Assembly (NCBI GenBank): GCA_964235605.1
Contig: CAXSCR010000004.1
Location: 1-64,000 of the forward strand
DNA length: 64,000 nt
Reading direction: 5' to 3'
From: DATCRE01 sp964235605
GTDB taxonomy: Bacteria; Bacteroidota; Bacteroidia; Cytophagales; Cyclobacteriaceae
The translations under genes and the position numbers were made by a program. This document shows, one piece after another, positions 46,186 to 55,705 of this stretch; the first letter of the stretch is position 1, and each line of letters opens with the position of its first letter. The notes under the pieces were generated by a model. The model was given only the letters and a program-made list of their open reading frames with translations. It made no database searches and was not told the DNA's origin.

Positions 46186-46812
46186 TTGGTTGATCCAACT
46201 ATTAAAAACTTAATATTTGACTTAGGCGGGGTTATTTTAGACCTTTCGGTAGATAAGACAATTCACGCACTCTCGCAGCTCTCGGGGTTATACAGCGCTC
46301 AAGTTATACAGCTTTATAAGCACTCTGTCACCTTTAACGCATATGAAAGGGGAGACGTCACCGACTCGGAGTTTCGCAATTTCATTCGCTCCACTTTTGC
46401 AGTTACGGCTACAGATCAGCAAATTGACAATTGTTGGAACGCAATGCTGTGTGGAATACCCTTAGAGAATCTTACGCTTTTGAGCAATCTCAAGAACTCT
46501 TACCAGGTTATTTTGTTAAGTAACACAAATAATATTCATCTAGAGTATATAAATAACGTTATTATGCCCGTGGTAACAGCTGAAACCTCTCTTGCTTCTT
46601 ACTTTCATCGTATGTATTATTCGCACTTGATGAATATGCGTAAACCAGATGCGGAAATTTTCAATCATTTGTTAATCGAGAATAATTTAATTCCGGAAGA
46701 AACACTCTTTCTTGACGATAATGAATTTAATCTAAGAGGGGCGGCGGCTTTAGGTATAAAGACAGCCTATGTAACACACCTTAATTTTATTTTAGAATAT
46801 TTCCATGCATAA
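46186..46812 (+). CDS. HAD-superfamily phosphatase (YihX-like)
   Basis: 208 residues. Motif I is FDLGGVILDLS, the D-x-G variant typical of YihX-type HAD hydrolases; motif II LSNT near residue 110 (VILLSNTNNIH); Lys in MRKPDAEIF; motif III FLDDNEFN. A helical cap lies between motifs I and II. Likely acts on a small phosphate ester; YihX hydrolyses alpha-glucose-1-phosphate. The only available start is TTG 46186, as an in-frame stop precedes it at 46174. Its last 8 bases overlap the M50 protease gene. Confidence 0.85.
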   Translation: MVDPTIKNLIFDLGGVILDLSVDKTIHALSQLSGLYSAQVIQLYKHSVTFNAYERGDVTDSEFRNFIRSTFAVTATDQQIDNCWNAMLCGIPLENLTLLSNLKNSYQVILLSNTNNIHLEYINNVIMPVVTAETSLASYFHRMYYSHLMNMRKPDAEIFNHLLIENNLIPEETLFLDDNEFNLRGAAALGIKTAYVTHLNFILEYFHA

Positions 46813-47926
46813 AGAAAAGCGAAGGGTACTTATTCAGATTGCTTTATTCATCACGACTTTCATCACTACTACACTGGCAGGCTCTTGGTGGATTTCACAG
46901 AAGTCTATTTTCATAACTGATTATACCTGGGCTAATTTTTTTGGGGGCATGGCATTCTCTATTCCGTTTATTTTAATACTCACGGTACACGAGTTCGGTC
47001 ATTATTTTACAGCAATGTATCATAAGATAAAAGCCACCCTGCCTTATTACATACCCTTACCGCCTTTACCATTAATGATAGGCACAATGGGCGCGGTGAT
47101 CAGGCTTCTAACTCCTGTACCTTCTAAAAAGCAGAACTTTGATATTGGCATTGCCGGACCCCTTGCTGGCTTCATAATGGCATTTATTGTTTTGATATAT
47201 GGGTTCGCCAATCTTCCTCCAGCAGAATATATATATGAAATACATCCTGAATACAAACAGTATGGATTATCGTATCCCGAACATGTGTATAAAGAGAAGG
47301 AGAATTTTGTTGATGTAACAATTGGGAAAAATCTACTATTTCTAATTTTAGAAAACACAGTTGCAGATCCAGCGCGGATACCTAACACGCATGAAATAAT
47401 GCATTACCCTTTTTTGTTTGCAGGCTATTTAGCATTGGTGTTTACTTTTTTAAATCTTTTACCCATAGGCCAATTAGACGGGGGGCATGTTCTTTATGGG
47501 TTAGCTGGATTTAAGAAACACCGCATCATAGCATCTACATTTTTTATTGCCTTTATGTTCTATGCCGGATTAGGCAATGAATACATTAATCTTAATAGAC
47601 CATTTGAAGAGTTGTTATGGTCCGTTTTGCTATATGTTGGTTTCCTTTATGTTGCTTTTACTGGATTAAAATTTAAAGTTAAGGACACTATTATGTGTAC
47701 TTTGTTGGTGTTTGCAGCACAACTATTACTTGCTTTCTTCATTCCCGGTATCGAAGGCTATTCTGGCTGGCTGGTGTTTGGCTTTGTAATTGGAAGGTTT
47801 GTCGGCATTCCACATCCTTCTTGTGAGATTGAAGAACCACTTGATTCCAAAAGGATAATATTAGGGTGGATAGCTTTACTTATTTTTATTCTTTGCTTTA
47901 GTCCGGCACCTATCGTGGTTAAATAA
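46805..47926 (+). CDS. site-2 protease family (M50) membrane metalloprotease
   Basis: 373 residues with about eight hydrophobic segments. Zinc site HEFGH (~61-65, TVHEFGHYFTAMYHK) and the distal LDG motif in FLNLLPIGQLDGGH (~220-230) give the S2P arrangement. The region LPYYIPLPPLPLMIGTMGAVIRL follows the zinc motif as in EcfE-like or plant EGY-like members without a PDZ domain. Substrates unknown, possibly anti-sigma factors or signal peptides. Overlaps the HAD gene by 8 bases; convergent with the T9SS protein gene only 5 bases away. Confidence 0.88.
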   Translation: MHKEKRRVLIQIALFITTFITTTLAGSWWISQKSIFITDYTWANFFGGMAFSIPFILILTVHEFGHYFTAMYHKIKATLPYYIPLPPLPLMIGTMGAVIRLLTPVPSKKQNFDIGIAGPLAGFIMAFIVLIYGFANLPPAEYIYEIHPEYKQYGLSYPEHVYKEKENFVDVTIGKNLLFLILENTVADPARIPNTHEIMHYPFLFAGYLALVFTFLNLLPIGQLDGGHVLYGLAGFKKHRIIASTFFIAFMFYAGLGNEYINLNRPFEELLWSVLLYVGFLYVAFTGLKFKVKDTIMCTLLVFAAQLLLAFFIPGIEGYSGWLVFGFVIGRFVGIPHPSCEIEEPLDSKRIILGWIALLIFILCFSPAPIVVK

Positions 47927-47931
47927 ATCCA

Positions 47932-49833
47932 TTATCTAACTATCATCTTTTTGATTTGTGTGTGTTCTCCTTTTCTTAACTTAATAAGATAGAGTCCAGA
48001 AGAATATGGGAGGGTAATCTTAGTTTCTTCAAGGATCTTTTCTTCTTGAAATTTAATTCCTTGTCCTGTTGAATTTATGATTTGTATTTGATCATACGTA
48101 CCACGTATTATAAAAGTACCATTATTTGGGTTAGGGTAAACTGACAATGAGTTAAACTTTTCCTCCAAGCCACTTATAACAACATGACCAAATACCGGGC
48201 GGATCATTAGAGAAGCCAGTATACTTGTATTCTGAGTCCAGAGGCCTTCTGTATTAGTAAATATCTTATCGCCTGTGTCATTGCTATAATCAAGGCCAAT
48301 CTTAATGCTTTCATTTCCTGACTCAGACCATCCTACATAGAACCGATTCTTAACAATTGCGTAGGGTATTGGTATTCGTGAAAACTTATTAATGCCTCTT
48401 CTCAAAATACTATATCTAGACTTTTTGACAATAATATTTCCTGGCTTTCCACCATCATCGTCATACACAGTTATATCTGTACTTAATAAGCCTTGGATGC
48501 CAAAGTCAGGAAAATAAACGTCTACCGCGATCAATGTATCTTGCGTTGTGGTCAACATATCAAATGCTACTGCTGCAGTATTTCCAGGTTGTGCAAGTGC
48601 GGCACTGTTTTCTGCTACGCCATCATCATAACCGTAATAATCTTTAAGCAGATAGGTTGTACTTGTAGTATCATTTACACCATCTAATATTGTAAAATCT
48701 GGGTTAGGAACATTGCCTGAACCAGCGTCGGCATTGATTTTGACTTTTATAGCTTCAGCTAAAGGGTTAAATTGGTTGATATCTGGTGTCGTTGACAATT
48801 TAGCTATTTGTCTACCGAAGGGAGGTAAAAGTGATCCGACATTTTCAACAACTAATGTACCATTATAAACCTGACTCGAAGTTGGATTAGTGAGGTAATT
48901 TGTAATGGTATAATCAGCTGATGAATTTATTGAGAAAACACTGTCATAAAGATTTCTGATCTCAAACGAAACCTTATTCAAATACTTGTTCGTAAAAAAA
49001 TGTTTTATAGGGACAGCATTATAATCTCCGAACAATGGCGATATTTTAGAGGTAATTGCTACATCTGGAAAAGCGTTAGAAGTATTCGACCTGCTACTAT
49101 TTAAATAAATATAATCAACATTCCATGAATCGTAAGGTCCTGATTTTCTTCCAAATCTCCTTAAACGAAATTGAAATGCATCATGAAGATAACTAGCTCC
49201 TCCAACTTTGAAGGTGACGTATTTAAATAACGCCTTGTCAGGAATTTCATCTTGATAAAATGTTTGTATAGTCTCCCAAGTCGAATCTGCTTTCTTAAAA
49301 TCCAACTCCAAATAATCATCTACGTCAGGTGCTTCGCCATTGCCTTGCCATTGGTAGAAAAAACTCAGGTAAACTGAATCTAGTTGGTCAGCAGGTACTA
49401 TACTTAAGTTTATTTTTTGTGAGGTAAGGCTATCTGTAAATCCGTTGAGTAAAGCATTCTTTGGCTCATCTTCATAGGGAATAAACGTAGAATCCAGGCC
49501 ATCAAGAGTGGCTACATTTATGCTTGGCGGGTTTATGCCCATGCCACTATTAACCCAAACTGCTGCGCTATTCTTCCAAAGAAGTTCATTGGGTTTGCCA
49601 TTTGGATTTCCAAATTGATCTTTAGACATGATAGAAAAATCATCCCAGAAGGGTAGGGTAAGTAAAGTGCTTTTTGTTCGGGCTGCATTATGAGCTAACT
49701 GTTGGGACTGAGGAGCCGCACTTTTAGGTAGAGGTGATAATTTTAATTGAGCTACACCTAACGTTGTTGTGAGATTAAGCAATGCGAATGCAATAAGAAA
49801 TAACGTAAGGTTAAATGATCTCCCTTTGTGCAT
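47932..49833 (-). CDS. T9SS type A sorting-domain protein of unknown function
   Basis: About 633 residues from ATG 49833, which gives a clean signal peptide (MHKGRSFNLTLFLIAFALLN, cleavage near GVAQ); the frame runs on to 49884, overlapping the PASTA gene. The body is beta-rich with no enzyme motif: FWDDFS, a jelly-roll-like region (VYLSFFYQWQGNGEAPDVDDY), WNVDYIYLN and GKPGNIIVKKSRYS. The end is a T9SS domain (SLSVYPNPNNGTFIIRG ... YSSGLYLIKLRKGEH). It is probably cell-surface or secreted. No repeat of the large protein at 15.9 kb is visible. Confidence 0.8.
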   Translation of the reverse strand: MHKGRSFNLTLFLIAFALLNLTTTLGVAQLKLSPLPKSAAPQSQQLAHNAARTKSTLLTLPFWDDFSIMSKDQFGNPNGKPNELLWKNSAAVWVNSGMGINPPSINVATLDGLDSTFIPYEDEPKNALLNGFTDSLTSQKINLSIVPADQLDSVYLSFFYQWQGNGEAPDVDDYLELDFKKADSTWETIQTFYQDEIPDKALFKYVTFKVGGASYLHDAFQFRLRRFGRKSGPYDSWNVDYIYLNSSRSNTSNAFPDVAITSKISPLFGDYNAVPIKHFFTNKYLNKVSFEIRNLYDSVFSINSSADYTITNYLTNPTSSQVYNGTLVVENVGSLLPPFGRQIAKLSTTPDINQFNPLAEAIKVKINADAGSGNVPNPDFTILDGVNDTTSTTYLLKDYYGYDDGVAENSAALAQPGNTAAVAFDMLTTTQDTLIAVDVYFPDFGIQGLLSTDITVYDDDGGKPGNIIVKKSRYSILRRGINKFSRIPIPYAIVKNRFYVGWSESGNESIKIGLDYSNDTGDKIFTNTEGLWTQNTSILASLMIRPVFGHVVISGLEEKFNSLSVYPNPNNGTFIIRGTYDQIQIINSTGQGIKFQEEKILEETKITLPYSSGLYLIKLRKGEHTQIKKMIVR

Positions 49834-49852
49834 TATGGTCGTTTGCTTTTTA

Positions 49853-50668
49853 CTAATAATCACTTTCTTCATCTCCATCTCCATCTTCCTCTTCTTCGTT
49901 ACTTACATGAGCTCCCCGTTTCCCTATCCATAGATCAACGAGGTCACCCACACTAATATTTTCACCGGCCATTGGTTTTTGCTTCAAAATTACTGCGTGA
50001 CCACCGAGCGTATCACTAACTAACGTAATATTACCTATGCTTAAATTTGAGCCATTAATTGGAATTTTAGCGTCCTCTAAAGAATACCCCATTACATCAG
50101 GTGTAATAACTTCTTTATTTCCCCCATCACCAATTACAAGATCTATTACAGATCCTTTGGCTATTCGCGCATTGGGTTCGATCGTACGCCCTTTATACTT
50201 CATTTCTTTAACTGTTGGAAATGGCCAGGAAGTCAACTCAATTTTTCCACGTTTTAATTCATTTGCTTTTAAAATTGCTTCGGCCCCAATAATGGACACA
50301 TCAACCAGGTTTGGCATGGGTACAGTGGGTGGATTTATTCTGTTTACAGAAACATAAATCTTTCTATTCTCCTTTACTTTAGAACCTGCACGGGGATATT
50401 GTTTAAGTACTGTGAGTGCTGGATATTGATCAGAATATGAAGAATCATTTACTTCGTATCGTAAATCATGTTTTGCCAAGAACTCTTCAATTTCTTGGAG
50501 GTTTTTGCCTTCAATATTGGGTACCGTAATGGTCTCGCCATGGTTGGTAGCATTGGGCAAATACGCATAGAAATATAAAACTCCTAGCATTAAAATAATG
50601 CTGAATGTGAGAAGCAAGTGTATTAAAATGCCTCCTAGTGTGTTCTTTTTAAACTTCTTGAACTCCAT
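49853..50668 (-). CDS. membrane-anchored PASTA-domain protein
   Basis: 271 residues. One N-terminal transmembrane helix (~13-37, IHLLLTFSIILMLGVLYFYAYL), then three PASTA domains (~42-110, 112-180, 183-250): ITVPNIEGKNLQEIEEFL, PMPNLVDVSIIGAEAIL, VITPDVMGYSLEDAKI. The Asp/Glu-rich tail ends EEEEDGDGDEESDY. PASTA domains bind muropeptides or penicillin-binding proteins; without a kinase it is a stand-alone type. Between ddl and the T9SS gene, with ddl 23 bases upstream, suggesting a cell-wall operon. Confidence 0.88.
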   Translation of the reverse strand: MEFKKFKKNTLGGILIHLLLTFSIILMLGVLYFYAYLPNATNHGETITVPNIEGKNLQEIEEFLAKHDLRYEVNDSSYSDQYPALTVLKQYPRAGSKVKENRKIYVSVNRINPPTVPMPNLVDVSIIGAEAILKANELKRGKIELTSWPFPTVKEMKYKGRTIEPNARIAKGSVIDLVIGDGGNKEVITPDVMGYSLEDAKIPINGSNLSIGNITLVSDTLGGHAVILKQKPMAGENISVGDLVDLWIGKRGAHVSNEEEEDGDGDEESDY

Positions 50669-50691
50669 TTTTAGTTTAACAATATACTAAA

Positions 50692-51777
50692 TCAAAATTT
50701 TAGTGACGAATCAAAATCACGTTGTATGCGTTTGCTACGATCATAGCGCTCTTTAGCTAAGTCGATTAATTTTGTTATTAATTCCGTAAAGCCCAATCCT
50801 CTTTCCTTCCACATCATAGGAAACATACTTGAATTAGTAAAGCCAGGAATGGTATTGATCTCATTAACAAAAACATTACCGCTATGATCAAGGAATAGGT
50901 CAACCCGTGCAAAGTCATCACAATTTAATGCTTGAAATGCTTTTACAGAAACATCTCGAATGCGTTCTGCTATTGCTGGCTCTAATTTAGCGGGCACCTC
51001 AATGCGAACTGCTTCAGGGTCGACATACTTCGCGTCAAATGTGTAAAATTCGTATTTACTGCTAATAACTACCTCTCCCGGATAAGACGCTTGTGGTGGA
51101 TAATTACCCAATAGGGCACACTCAATTTCCCGACCCGTAATAAATTCTTCTACTATCATGTGGTCATCATATCGAAATGCTTCTTCAATAGCTTTCTTAA
51201 GTTCATCTTCGTTTTTCACTTTTGATACGCCTACTGATGAACCTAGGCTAGCTGATTTTACCATGAAGGGCGCACCAAGGACGGTTGAGATTGCACTAAA
51301 ATTTATGGTGTCTCTTTCAGTAAAACTAAATGATAAAAAACGTGTAACCGGCAAACCTGCTTCTTTCATTAAACGCTTGGCAACAATTTTACTCATGGAT
51401 AGAGAAGAGCCCAACACACTCGTACCCACCATGGGTATATCCATCGCCTTAATCATGCCTTGTATGCTGCCATCTTCACCATCTGTGCCATGTAATACCG
51501 GAAAGATCATATCTGCTTTAAAACGATCGCCAGTTGATAACAACAAAAAACCTGGGCTATGTGGATCTAGAATTAAGCCAAGTGCTTTCCCTTGCTCGAT
51601 GTCTTTATCGATGCTGGTATTTAAAAACCATTGTCCGGTTTTACTGATGCCTATTGGCAACGCTTCAAATCTGGATTTATCAATGTTTTCATAAATATTT
51701 CGGGCAGAGTTAACAGACACTCCATGTTCTACTGAACGACCACCATACAGGATGGCAATTTTTTTCTTATTCGACAT
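50692..51777 (-). CDS. ddl: D-alanine--D-alanine ligase
   Basis: 361 residues, ATP-grasp fold. ILYGGRSVEHGVSVNSA at the N-terminus, then HGTDGEDGSIQGMIKAMDIP, SLGSSVGVSKV, IVEEFITGREIECALLGN, and FARVDLFLDHSGNVFVNEINTIPGF, whose Asp/Glu/Asn ligands bind Mg-ATP. Makes the D-Ala-D-Ala terminus of peptidoglycan precursors. I did not resolve the residue distinguishing ligation of D-Ala from D-Lac. Directly upstream of the PASTA gene in the same direction. Confidence 0.93.
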   Translation of the reverse strand: MSNKKKIAILYGGRSVEHGVSVNSARNIYENIDKSRFEALPIGISKTGQWFLNTSIDKDIEQGKALGLILDPHSPGFLLLSTGDRFKADMIFPVLHGTDGEDGSIQGMIKAMDIPMVGTSVLGSSLSMSKIVAKRLMKEAGLPVTRFLSFSFTERDTINFSAISTVLGAPFMVKSASLGSSVGVSKVKNEDELKKAIEEAFRYDDHMIVEEFITGREIECALLGNYPPQASYPGEVVISSKYEFYTFDAKYVDPEAVRIEVPAKLEPAIAERIRDVSVKAFQALNCDDFARVDLFLDHSGNVFVNEINTIPGFTNSSMFPMMWKERGLGFTELITKLIDLAKERYDRSKRIQRDFDSSLKF

Positions 51778-51851
51778 TCGTTATTTTTTTCTGTCTTAAA
51801 GATAAATTAAATGAACAAGTATTTTTAAAAATCTCCTTTTCAACGTGTTCT

Positions 51852-54065
51852 TTATTTATCCCCTACAAAGATTCGGGAAGCAAAGTTTTGGTCCTGTGTT
51901 CTAAGCCTCACAATGTATATGCCTGACGTGGCAGGTGCTAAATCAACAGGATATGTTTCGTTTAATATGTTACTTAAAGATGCTTGGTATAATACTCTAC
52001 CAAGCGTGTCTATGATTTCTACGTCTACGGTCTGTTGATTTGGTAAATTGAATTTAATATTTACATCGCCGGGGTTATTGGCATTATAATAAATGAAGAA
52101 CGGATCACTTACGTTAGGCTGAACCGGCTCATCAGATTTGAAAAATTCTATATTATCGATGTAGAGGTTGTTTCCATGCCCATTGGTGATGACAAATGCA
52201 ATTCGCACATTCTCCTTGCCAGAGAGTGAATCTTGAAGTGTATTTAGGTTTACAAATTCTCTTGTCCAGTCTTCTGCATCAGCAGCTGGTTTCCAGCTTT
52301 TTGGAGATTTAATATTAGACAGGGCATCTGTACTACGGCCACTTTTATCGAAGAATGTGATATTGAATGCGGTTTCACAACCAACAGATCCCATTACTTT
52401 TAAATTTTCATGCGTAACTCTACTTTCATTTAACGCATACGATAGATCGAAAAAAACACTCGCTTTGGTTGTTTTTGAAAAGTCTAGGGGAGGGCTAATT
52501 AGCCAGGCTTGATCCCCGATCTTAAAGTTACCGTAAGATTCAAATACAACAGAGGTATTACTTTTCGAAGGAAATGTTATCCAATTCTTACCGTTGGTTG
52601 GATTTATTAAGATCCAGTCCTCACTCGATCTTGATTCAAAATTTTCACGAAACGGAATTGAGTTTTGTTTAGAAGTTGTTGCATCGACTCTTAAAGTATT
52701 GGCGTTAATTTTATTGTTAAATGTATTGCCGTCTTTCGTTCCATTAGTTTCTATAATATCAAAGGTAAATGTTGACTTGCCTGCGTCTAATTCTTGTGAT
52801 GAAAAGACAACAACTTTTGTTTCCAGTAGGCCGAGGTTAAGCGTCAATAGACTCAAAGTCTCCTTGGTAACACCGTTTATTTTAAGTTCTATTTTTGCTG
52901 TGTTGATTATATTGCTTCCGTAATTTTTTATTTCGATAGATGGGCTTAATGTGCTACATTCTATAATTTGAGGTCTAATAATTCCACTTATACCCAAATC
53001 ATTATCAACAGGAGCAGGCTCTTGTAAGCCAGGCGATGTAAGCAACGAAGATCTTCTCACGCTATTCTCTAATACAATGATCATCCGTTCCACTTGTTTT
53101 ACTGTGAATAGATTCATGCATTCATCCCAAGTGTAATCAAGATAATTTTGATACATCTTATTGACTTTGTCGATACAACTCGGTAACGCAGTTGTAGGAC
53201 AAATATTAGTACTAGCTGACTGAGTTGGTGTATCATCAATATAATCAGTGCTAGCACACTGCCCGTCATCGCCCCAAGTGTGGCGAAGGCCAAGGAAATG
53301 GCCCATTTCATGTGTTAATGTTCTCCCTTTATCGTATCGATTGTCTAAGGCAAAATTTCCGTCATCTGAAGAACCGAAAGCTTCAAAAGCTATTATAATA
53401 CCATCAGTAGCAGCTACATCGGGAGAGCCGCCAAGACCGGGTAAATCTGAAACAGGAAACTGGGTATATCCAAGGTAATCTGTTACATTACTTACCCATA
53501 CATTCAAATAGTTATCGGCGTTCCAATAACTATGTGCTTTTAATACATCATAATCTGAATATTGCCATTCATCCTGTGATCCTTTAACACGCACTATACC
53601 ATTAGTTGGTAGCCCATCTTCAGTTTGTTTTGCAAGAACAAATTCAATATCCATACTGCCAGCTACACCCAGAAATTCGCTTGGTGTTAGTGACGCGTCG
53701 TCATTTAGTCGCTGAAAGTCTTTATTTATAACATCGAGCTGTGAGTATATTTGTTCATCTGATAGATTGGTGCCAGTCCCCACAGGTTCTCCATTATGAA
53801 TAATATGAAATACAATTGGAACTTGATACGTAGAGGTTTGCGTGCGCATTGATTCTGCGCCGGCTTTTCTACGGCTAAGACTTTTTTGCGTTATCCATTT
53901 TTCAAACGCAGCATCTTCAACAACCTTTTGCTGTCGCTTTAGTGGAGTTTTATATTCGAATGTACCGCAGCGATCTTGTGCCTTTACCGATGTGGCGATC
54001 AATATGAAAAATAGAAAACAAAGGCTAAGCGGGTGGCGGAATAATATTGATAGCAAGAAGGTCAT
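51852..54065 (-). CDS. M43-type zinc metalloprotease with T9SS sorting domain
   Basis: 737 residues. Signal peptide (LSLCFLFFILIATSVKAQ), prodomain-like region to ~75, and catalytic domain ~60-330 with the extended zinc motif HEMGHFLGLRHTWGDDG (HExxHxxGxxH) and a downstream Met-turn-like segment. The following beta-rich region (~360-650) contains jelly-roll-like DWILINPTNGKNWITFPSKS. The C-terminal domain (DTLGRVLYQASLSN ... SGIYIVRLRTQDQN) is T9SS type A. Related to pappalysin/cytophagalysin secreted proteases. Zymogen processing is inferred. Confidence 0.88.
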   Translation of the reverse strand: MTFLLSILFRHPLSLCFLFFILIATSVKAQDRCGTFEYKTPLKRQQKVVEDAAFEKWITQKSLSRRKAGAESMRTQTSTYQVPIVFHIIHNGEPVGTGTNLSDEQIYSQLDVINKDFQRLNDDASLTPSEFLGVAGSMDIEFVLAKQTEDGLPTNGIVRVKGSQDEWQYSDYDVLKAHSYWNADNYLNVWVSNVTDYLGYTQFPVSDLPGLGGSPDVAATDGIIIAFEAFGSSDDGNFALDNRYDKGRTLTHEMGHFLGLRHTWGDDGQCASTDYIDDTPTQSASTNICPTTALPSCIDKVNKMYQNYLDYTWDECMNLFTVKQVERMIIVLENSVRRSSLLTSPGLQEPAPVDNDLGISGIIRPQIIECSTLSPSIEIKNYGSNIINTAKIELKINGVTKETLSLLTLNLGLLETKVVVFSSQELDAGKSTFTFDIIETNGTKDGNTFNNKINANTLRVDATTSKQNSIPFRENFESRSSEDWILINPTNGKNWITFPSKSNTSVVFESYGNFKIGDQAWLISPPLDFSKTTKASVFFDLSYALNESRVTHENLKVMGSVGCETAFNITFFDKSGRSTDALSNIKSPKSWKPAADAEDWTREFVNLNTLQDSLSGKENVRIAFVITNGHGNNLYIDNIEFFKSDEPVQPNVSDPFFIYYNANNPGDVNIKFNLPNQQTVDVEIIDTLGRVLYQASLSNILNETYPVDLAPATSGIYIVRLRTQDQNFASRIFVGDK

Positions 54066-54133
54066 ACAGTATCTTGATTAGTCTTTTATTCAACCATTAC
54101 AACGCGGAGTAAACAATAACATTATTAATTGAA

Positions 54134-54421
54134 TTATATATGCTTATGATGCCCCATGGGAGTCAAGTTAACGACTTCTACGGATTTTATTTCAGGAACA
54201 GCTCGTTTTATCGCTTCTTCAACACCTGCTTTAAATGTCATTGTAGACATTGGACAGTTTCCACATGCACCAATAAATTCAAGTTTTACTACCTGATCGT
54301 CTGTTATCTCAAGAACCTTAACATTACCGCCATCTGCAATTAAATAGGGGCGTATGCTATCTAAAGAAGTTTCTATCTTTTTTGTAAGGACTTCAGTGGA
54401 GGAAAATGTTACTATGTTCAT
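54134..54421 (-). CDS. NifU-like Fe-S scaffold protein
   Basis: 95 residues, single NifU C-terminal domain with the CXXC motif in FIGACGNCPMSTMTFKAGVEEAIK. Carries and transfers iron-sulfur clusters. Its ATG shares a base with the stop of the upstream Mrp gene (TGATG), so translation is coupled, fitting joint work in Fe-S cluster delivery. The His-rich C-terminal tail ends MGHHKHI. Confidence 0.93.
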   Translation of the reverse strand: MNIVTFSSTEVLTKKIETSLDSIRPYLIADGGNVKVLEITDDQVVKLEFIGACGNCPMSTMTFKAGVEEAIKRAVPEIKSVEVVNLTPMGHHKHI

Positions 54422-55515
54422 CAGGTGTTTATTTCTACCCTTTGGGTTTGTGTAAAGTTAGCATTTCTTATTGCAATATGTCTTGCCAAAGTCTCCGCCA
54501 AATTTCTGAAGGCTGTGGCCGATGGACCATCCTTCATTACCACTGGCATACCGCTATCGCCGCTTTCGCGAATGCCTTGAACCAGTGGAATTTGTCCTAG
54601 TAGCGGAACATTGTGTTTTTCCGATAAGTTCTTCCCACCATCCTTACCAAATATAAAATATTTATTGTCAGGTAATTCTTCGGGAGTGAAATAAGCCATA
54701 TTTTCTACAACCCCGAGAATAGGAACATTTATTTGTGGCTGTTTGAACATTGCCAACCCTTTATTGGCATCTGCCAATGCTACTTTTTGAGGGGTTGTAA
54801 CGATTACCACCCCAGTTACTGGTACGGTCTGGACCATAGTAAGGTGAATGTCGCTTGTTCCGGGCGGTAAGTCAATTAACAGGTAATCGAGTTCTCCCCA
54901 TTCCGCATCGCTAAAAAATTGTTTAAGGGCAGAGCTTGCCATAGGCCCCCTCCAGACAACGGCGCTATCAGGTGGTGTTAAAAATCCTATGGAAATAAGC
55001 TTTACCCCATATTGTTCTATTGGGATGATGATATTCTTACCATTTACCTGTTTTACACTGGGTTGTTCATATTCACAATTGAACATGGTGGGAATTGATG
55101 GCCCATAGATGTCAGCATCAATTAAACCCACTTTTGCCCCTGCTTGCGCAAGCGCTACGGCTATATTTGAAGTAACAGTCGATTTGCCCACACCGCCTTT
55201 TCCAGAAGCGATGGCAATAATATTTTTTACACCTGGAAGTAATGGGGCATTATTTCGCAAACTTGTTACGGAAGAGGTCATCTTGATATCAATTTCAACG
55301 TCTTCACCGACAACGGCTTTCACAGCCTGCTCACAATCCATCCTTATTTTCTCCTTTAAGGGGCAAGCGGGTGTAGTTAAAACTACCGTAAAACTGACTT
55401 TGCCAGGCTCTATTTTAATATCTTTAATCATCCCCAAAGTCACCAGATCCCGTTTTAAGTCAGGATCTTCAACAGTAGAAAGTGCTTTTATTATTTCAGA
55501 TTGGGTAAAACTCAT
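54421..55515 (-). CDS. mrp: Mrp/ApbC-type Fe-S cluster carrier ATPase
   Basis: 364 residues from ATG 55515, which places the MIP18-like domain at the true N-terminus; the frame extends 45 bases upstream. N-terminal MIP18/DUF59 (~5-85, IKALSTVEDPDLKRDLVTLGMI); P-loop deviant Walker A GKGGVGKST (~105) and later DLPPGTSDIHL. Paired with the NifU-like gene through overlapping stop/start codons. The CxxC seen in some Mrp proteins near the C-terminus is not obvious, so confirm the cluster ligand. Confidence 0.92.
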   Translation of the reverse strand: MSFTQSEIIKALSTVEDPDLKRDLVTLGMIKDIKIEPGKVSFTVVLTTPACPLKEKIRMDCEQAVKAVVGEDVEIDIKMTSSVTSLRNNAPLLPGVKNIIAIASGKGGVGKSTVTSNIAVALAQAGAKVGLIDADIYGPSIPTMFNCEYEQPSVKQVNGKNIIIPIEQYGVKLISIGFLTPPDSAVVWRGPMASSALKQFFSDAEWGELDYLLIDLPPGTSDIHLTMVQTVPVTGVVIVTTPQKVALADANKGLAMFKQPQINVPILGVVENMAYFTPEELPDNKYFIFGKDGGKNLSEKHNVPLLGQIPLVQGIRESGDSGMPVVMKDGPSATAFRNLAETLARHIAIRNANFTQTQRVEINT

Positions 55516-55648
55516 GGAATTGTAACAAAATTTGGGGATATAAAATCTTAAACTCTGCAATTTATAGAAAGTCGATGGTCAATAAGTAATAGTTAATTGT
55601 TTTTTGTGTTTTAACATTACAGATAACTAACCACTAAAAGAGTTCAAG

Positions 55649-55656
55649 TATCTTTG
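55649..55656 (+). promoter_or_regulatory. possible -7 element for dnaG
   Basis: TATCTTTG fits the TAnnTTTG consensus and lies about 50 bases before the dnaG start. No -33 TTG is obvious at 19-20 bases upstream. Confidence 0.35.
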
Positions 55657-55705
55657 TAAATGAATTTCCTGATAAAGGATAATAATTAACGGATACGACC
55701 AAAGC

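Noticed and set aside
47047..47388. 113-codon minus-strand frame inside the M50 protease gene
   Set aside because: Shadow of a clear membrane protease gene on the plus strand with complete motifs.
51158..51694. 178-codon plus-strand frame opposite ddl
   Set aside because: Fully inside ddl, which has all ATP-grasp motifs; the opposite frame has no family features.
55109..55525. 138-codon plus-strand frame opposite mrp
   Set aside because: Shadow of the Mrp gene, whose P-loop and MIP18 domain are plain.
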